DNA of 64,000 nt from Algimonas porphyrae (GTDB lineage: Bacteria > Pseudomonadota > Alphaproteobacteria > Caulobacterales > Maricaulaceae). The position numbers and the translations under genes are program-made. Positions 61,260 through 64,000 of the stretch are shown here, piece after piece. The notes below the pieces were generated by a model. It was not told the DNA's origin, did not search any database, and worked only from the letters and a program-made list of their open reading frames with translations. The stretch lies in contig NZ_CP163424.1 of the NCBI RefSeq assembly GCF_041429795.1, forward strand, positions 932,001 to 996,000, given 5' to 3'. Position 1 is the first letter of the stretch. Every line of letters begins with the position of its first letter.

Positions 61260-61855
61260 TTGCGCCACTCGGCATGACGGTTGGCGATCAGAAGGCTGAC
61301 GCGGTAGGATTGGTCTTCACCCATTTCCGCCATGATCATGCCCGCGCGAGCACTGTCGATTTCGCGCAGGAAGCCCGCAGCGAAGGCCGGATCCATCTTG
61401 TCGAAGATCGCCGCCGCTTTCTTGGCTTTCATGGTCGAATACATCTGTACCAGATGGGTAATATCTTCACCAGCGACGACGTCCAGCCGCTCCGTCATGG
61501 CTTGGAGTTCGTCCCGGGTCTGCGCCATGCCACTAAGGCGGGCTTTCAGATTGGCTTCCAGGTCTTCCAGTTCGGCCTCGCGCCGATCGAGCTTGGCTGC
61601 CCGGTCCAGCAGTTCCAGATGGCGCGGCTGAAATGCAGCGACGAGCGCCGGGGTCAGACAGCTCTGATCCGTGCCGATCGACGCTTTTGCTACTGGTTCA
61701 GCCGTCACCGGGGTTTCATCAGGCATTGCTTCTGAGGAGTGGTCCTGTGCGGGCCCGGTGATCGTCTTGCCGTCATCAGGGTTGAGCGCTGCGACTTCGA
61801 GCGCGCCAAATCCGGCAAATCCGACGGCCAGGACAATGAGGATTGATGATCTCAT
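61250..61855 (-). CDS. motE: MotE-like flagellar protein
   Basis: A 201-residue protein with a signal-like amino end, a coiled-coil region (about 80-120: LLDRAAKLDRREAELEDLEANLKARL) and a carboxy-terminal MgtE_N/FliG-like part (about 140-190: MKAKKAAAIFDKMDPAFAAGFLREI). This is the layout of MotE, which in rhizobia stabilises the stator component MotC in the periplasm. It starts 4 bp inside the DUF6468 gene (ATGA), as the last gene of a leftward flagellar operon. Confidence 0.85.
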   Translation of the reverse strand: MRSSILIVLAVGFAGFGALEVAALNPDDGKTITGPAQDHSSEAMPDETPVTAEPVAKASIGTDQSCLTPALVAAFQPRHLELLDRAAKLDRREAELEDLEANLKARLSGMAQTRDELQAMTERLDVVAGEDITHLVQMYSTMKAKKAAAIFDKMDPAFAAGFLREIDSARAGMIMAEMGEDQSYRVSLLIANRHAEWRNKR

Positions 61856-62301
61856 GCGGCGTCCTTCTGCTGCGGCAGCGTTCCGTTCAGACGATTGAGA
61901 TCAGACACGATCTTCAGCAGTCCTTCAGTCGTATTCAGCGCCTTGCGACGCGCTGCCGGCACATCTTTTTCGATCACGGTCTGCAGCGCATCATTGGCCT
62001 GTTCGGCTTCGACGATCTTGCTGTCGGCATTTTTCATGGCGGTTTCCAGACGGTCGGACTTGACTTCCGCGTCGGCGAGAAGGCCTTTGATCTCCTCGAT
62101 GGAATCGAACAGTTCGGCCCTGGCCGTCTTGGCAGCGTCGTGCGTGCGTTCGATGGCGTCCGTCAGGGTGACGATCGATGCCCCGACACCGCTTTTCAGA
62201 TCGTTGAGCCGCTTGAGCCGATAGGAAAGCATGCCGCAATAAAAGGCGGACGCTCCACACAGGGCAATCAGGAGCATGTCCTTGATGAATTCTATTCCCA
62301 T
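61852..62301 (-). CDS. DUF6468-type flagellar accessory protein
   Basis: A 149-residue protein with one membrane helix (about 5-26) followed by a long helix rich in Ala, Glu and Lys (about 40-125). Proteins of this kind, DUF6468, lie between fliL and motE in alphaproteobacterial flagellar clusters. The location here, directly between those two genes, supports the assignment. The function is unknown. Confidence 0.75.
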   Translation of the reverse strand: MGIEFIKDMLLIALCGASAFYCGMLSYRLKRLNDLKSGVGASIVTLTDAIERTHDAAKTARAELFDSIEEIKGLLADAEVKSDRLETAMKNADSKIVEAEQANDALQTVIEKDVPAARRKALNTTEGLLKIVSDLNRLNGTLPQQKDAA

Positions 62302-62311
62302 CAGTTCCGTC

Positions 62312-62869
62312 CTAACTCGTCAGTAGAAAATCCGTGATCAGCACGTCGGCAATGACATCCTGATCCGTGACGACGCGGGCACGGTGCAGCAAGGCCCGCT
62401 TCAGCCGCATGTGAAAACTGGGATCGGACAGCATGTCCGGTTCCAGCGCGCGCAAATAGGTAGTGAACGCATCGCGTAGTTTGGCAACATCGATCGGTGC
62501 TTCGGAATCCCAGACTTCGATGGCTAGCCCGATGCGTAATGTCTGCCCTTGCGAACCCGCCGTAATCATCAAGGGCTCTAGCGCCAGCGTCGTGGCATGC
62601 TTTCCGGGCAGCCAGGCTGCAATCATGGATGAGTCTTCAGCGTGAATATCGCCAGCGGCGCCTTTGGCCGCTTCGACATGTTCCGTCGCCGGAGCCGGTG
62701 CAGGCGCGCCACCGAGCCAGCTGGCCCCAAACGCACCGCCAAAAACGGCCAGTGGTGTCAGAATCAATCCGAGCTTGCCACCTTTTTTCGCCGCAGGCGC
62801 TGCCGCCCCGCCGGAATCCGGCGGCGTTCCCGCTTTGGGGGCAGCACTCTTTTTCTTCATCAGGGCCAT
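62312..62869 (-). CDS. fliL: Flagellar basal body-associated protein FliL
   Basis: A 185-residue inner-membrane protein that assists the stator. A Lys/Pro/Ala-rich cytoplasmic start (MALMKKKSAAPKAG) leads to one membrane helix (about 35-53: LGLILTPLAVFGGAFGASWLGG) and a periplasmic stomatin-like domain ending DVIADVLITDFLLTS. The start is set at ATG 62869; GTG 62909 (VTIESEKEQ) is an alternative. It diverges from fliF across about 145 bp and is followed by the DUF6468 and motE genes. Confidence 0.88.
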   Translation of the reverse strand: MALMKKKSAAPKAGTPPDSGGAAAPAAKKGGKLGLILTPLAVFGGAFGASWLGGAPAPAPATEHVEAAKGAAGDIHAEDSSMIAAWLPGKHATTLALEPLMITAGSQGQTLRIGLAIEVWDSEAPIDVAKLRDAFTTYLRALEPDMLSDPSFHMRLKRALLHRARVVTDQDVIADVLITDFLLTS

Positions 62870-62937
62870 GGGCGGCGGTGTCTGCTCTTTCTCCGATTCG
62901 ATTGTCACGGACTGGAAACTGACATGCGTGTTTACGG

Positions 62938-62953
62938 TAAACACTAGATTAAC
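62938..62953 (+). promoter_or_regulatory. Candidate CtrA box between fliL and fliF
   Basis: TAAACACTAGATTAAC fits the CtrA consensus TTAA-N7-TTAAC with one mismatch, in the first half-site. It overlaps a small palindrome GTTTACGGTAAAC (62930-62942) and sits centrally in the 145-bp gap between the divergent fliL and fliF genes. In Caulobacter, CtrA controls early flagellar operons including fliF. Confidence 0.55.
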
Positions 62954-63014
62954 GAATTGGACCGTAGAGCGGGTGAGCAAGTGGTGTGCAGGATGCACGT
63001 TAGGCGAGCTCAGG

Positions 63015-64000
63015 ATGAACCCGATTGCCGTTTTCCGGTCGCTGTCTATGCAGCAGAAGATCATTTCAGCAGGTGCCGTCCTGGCGACGCTGCTTGTCAT
63101 GACGTTGATCGCGCGTCAGGTCTCCCAACCCAACCTCTCTCTCCTGTATGCTGATCTCGAACCGGCCACAGCCGGAGAAGTGATTGCGCGCCTCGATAAT
63201 ATGGGTGTGAACTACCGCGTCGATGGCGGTGCGATCTATGCCGATTCCAGCCGTCGCGACTCCTTACGTCTCGAACTCGCGCGCGAAAGTCTGCCGCGTC
63301 AGGACGTTGTCGGATACGAATTGTTCGATGGGCTGAACAGTTTCGCCATGTCGTCGGACATGTTCGACACGGCCTACTGGCGCGCAAAGGAAGGTGAACT
63401 GGCCCGGACCATTCTGGCCATGCCGAATGTACGGGCGGCTCGCGTGCATGTCGGGCAGGGCGCAGGGCGCGGTCTGACGGCCCGACGTCAGCCGACGACG
63501 GCGTCCGTCACGCTGACATCGCAACCTTCTATTGATGCACGTCGCGCACAGGCCGTCCAATATCTTGTCGCGCTGGCTGTTCCGGGCTTGAAACCCGAAG
63601 ACGTGGCCGTGATCGACACACAGGCGGGTTTGCTGGCCGGGCCGGGCCTCGACGATGCGGCGACTTCCGATGCGGCGGGCGAACTGGGACGGGCTGCGAC
63701 AATCAAATCCGAATTGCTGAGCCTGCTCGAAGCGCGGGTCGGTCCGGGCAATGTCCGGGTCAATGTGTCGCTTGATCTGGAAACGGACCGGACCAGCCGG
63801 ACGGAGCGCCGTTTCGATCCCAACGGTCGGGTCCTGCGCTCGACCACGACGAGCGACCGGAGCAACCAGAGCGACGGTACGACCGGTAATGTGACGGTCG
63901 CGTCCAATCTGCCCGAAGGCGCAGCTGGGGGCGGCAATCAGACCAGCGAACAGTCCGAAACAACGGAAACGATGAGCTATGAGATTTCCGAGACCCTGAC
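63015..64000 (+). CDS. fliF: Flagellar MS-ring protein FliF (3' end outside window)
   Basis: FliF forms the MS ring in the inner membrane, the base on which the flagellum assembles. The frame opens at ATG 63015 (MNPIAVFRSLSMQQKII) and is open at base 64000, giving 328 residues so far. A membrane helix (about 18-36) is followed by the secretin-like ring domain (about 40-190: LYADLEPATAGEVIARLDNMGVNYRV, then ARVHV). The region from about 240 on is Thr/Ser/Gly rich (NQSDGTTGN) and ends in YEISETLT. The second membrane helix and FliG-binding tail are missing. Confidence 0.93.
   Translation, partial: MNPIAVFRSLSMQQKIISAGAVLATLLVMTLIARQVSQPNLSLLYADLEPATAGEVIARLDNMGVNYRVDGGAIYADSSRRDSLRLELARESLPRQDVVGYELFDGLNSFAMSSDMFDTAYWRAKEGELARTILAMPNVRAARVHVGQGAGRGLTARRQPTTASVTLTSQPSIDARRAQAVQYLVALAVPGLKPEDVAVIDTQAGLLAGPGLDDAATSDAAGELGRAATIKSELLSLLEARVGPGNVRVNVSLDLETDRTSRTERRFDPNGRVLRSTTTSDRSNQSDGTTGNVTVASNLPEGAAGGGNQTSEQSETTETMSYEISETL

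Noticed and set aside
1-64000. Prophage, insertion sequence, CRISPR or integron structure
   Set aside because: No transposase, integrase, terminal repeats or regular repeat-spacer arrays were found, and the tRNA-Ser is not followed by an integrase or a duplicated tRNA end.

Overview
The window looks like the chromosome of a free-living, flagellated, aerobic alphaproteobacterium. Hyphomonadaceae or Maricaulales relatives fit best, but this is inferred from gene content and not from a marker phylogeny. The clues are GC-rich coding sequence, three large TonB-dependent receptors, an alphaproteobacterial flagellar block (FliL, a DUF6468-type protein, a MotE-like protein, FliF) with a plausible CtrA box, a wax ester synthase, and no phage, IS or CRISPR structure. 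Coding density is high and no gene-free stretch exceeds 300 bases.

Layout. 0-2.7 kb: end of msrA, an N-formylglutamate amidohydrolase family gene, tRNA-Ser(GGA) inside an 11-bp inverted repeat, and a Nudix hydrolase whose 3' end overlaps a convergent lipoprotein gene by 137 bp. 2.7-10.5 kb: a rightward run with a BaiN/YhiN-type flavoprotein, 5-oxoprolinase pxpABC, a PabB-PabC fusion, a ZntB/CorA-type transporter and an SbtA bicarbonate-transporter-like permease with a PII-like SbtB partner. 10.5-19.4 kb: sdaA, then an unusual block with a four-helix SLATT/DUF4231-like membrane protein, a secreted trypsin-fold protease interrupted by a beta-propeller, a small lipoprotein, a TIR-TM-FlgO/TolB-N-TPR protein and a membrane histidine kinase. 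19.4-26.2 kb: a leftward MacA / split MacB / TolC-type export operon and an RhlE-like helicase. 26.3-31.1 kb: BlaI-type repressor, M56 sensor protease with an unusual repeat-rich output domain, and a TonB receptor in one apparent operon. 31.2-35.5 kb: GST, uridine-kinase-like enzyme, CNT nucleoside transporter and a 2-oxoglutarate oxygenase.

35.5-42.5 kb is a phosphate-scavenging block: a strong Pho box in front of an Oar-like TonB receptor, then PhoD and a second alkaline phosphatase, and an EF-hand lipoprotein. 42.5-50.3 kb is a catabolic block: a TonB receptor behind two tandem palindromes, a TetR regulator, an acyl-CoA ligase, two alpha/beta hydrolases and an MFS transporter with overlapping stops and starts. 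50.4-61.2 kb: a two-subunit Na+/monocarboxylate-type symporter (DUF4212 + SSS), a cupin, a FlgO/TPR signalling protein that seems to start at ATC, an alpha/beta hydrolase with a wax ester synthase, acetyl-CoA synthetase with a possible 7-codon leader peptide, and a dipeptide epimerase. 61.2-64 kb: flagellar genes, with fliF running off the right edge.

The best candidates for something undescribed are the protease-propeller / SLATT-like / TIR-TPR neighbourhood (12-18 kb), the BlaI-M56-TonB operon with no beta-lactamase, and the tandem-palindrome catabolic cluster. All functions were read from the sequence by eye; no searches were run.
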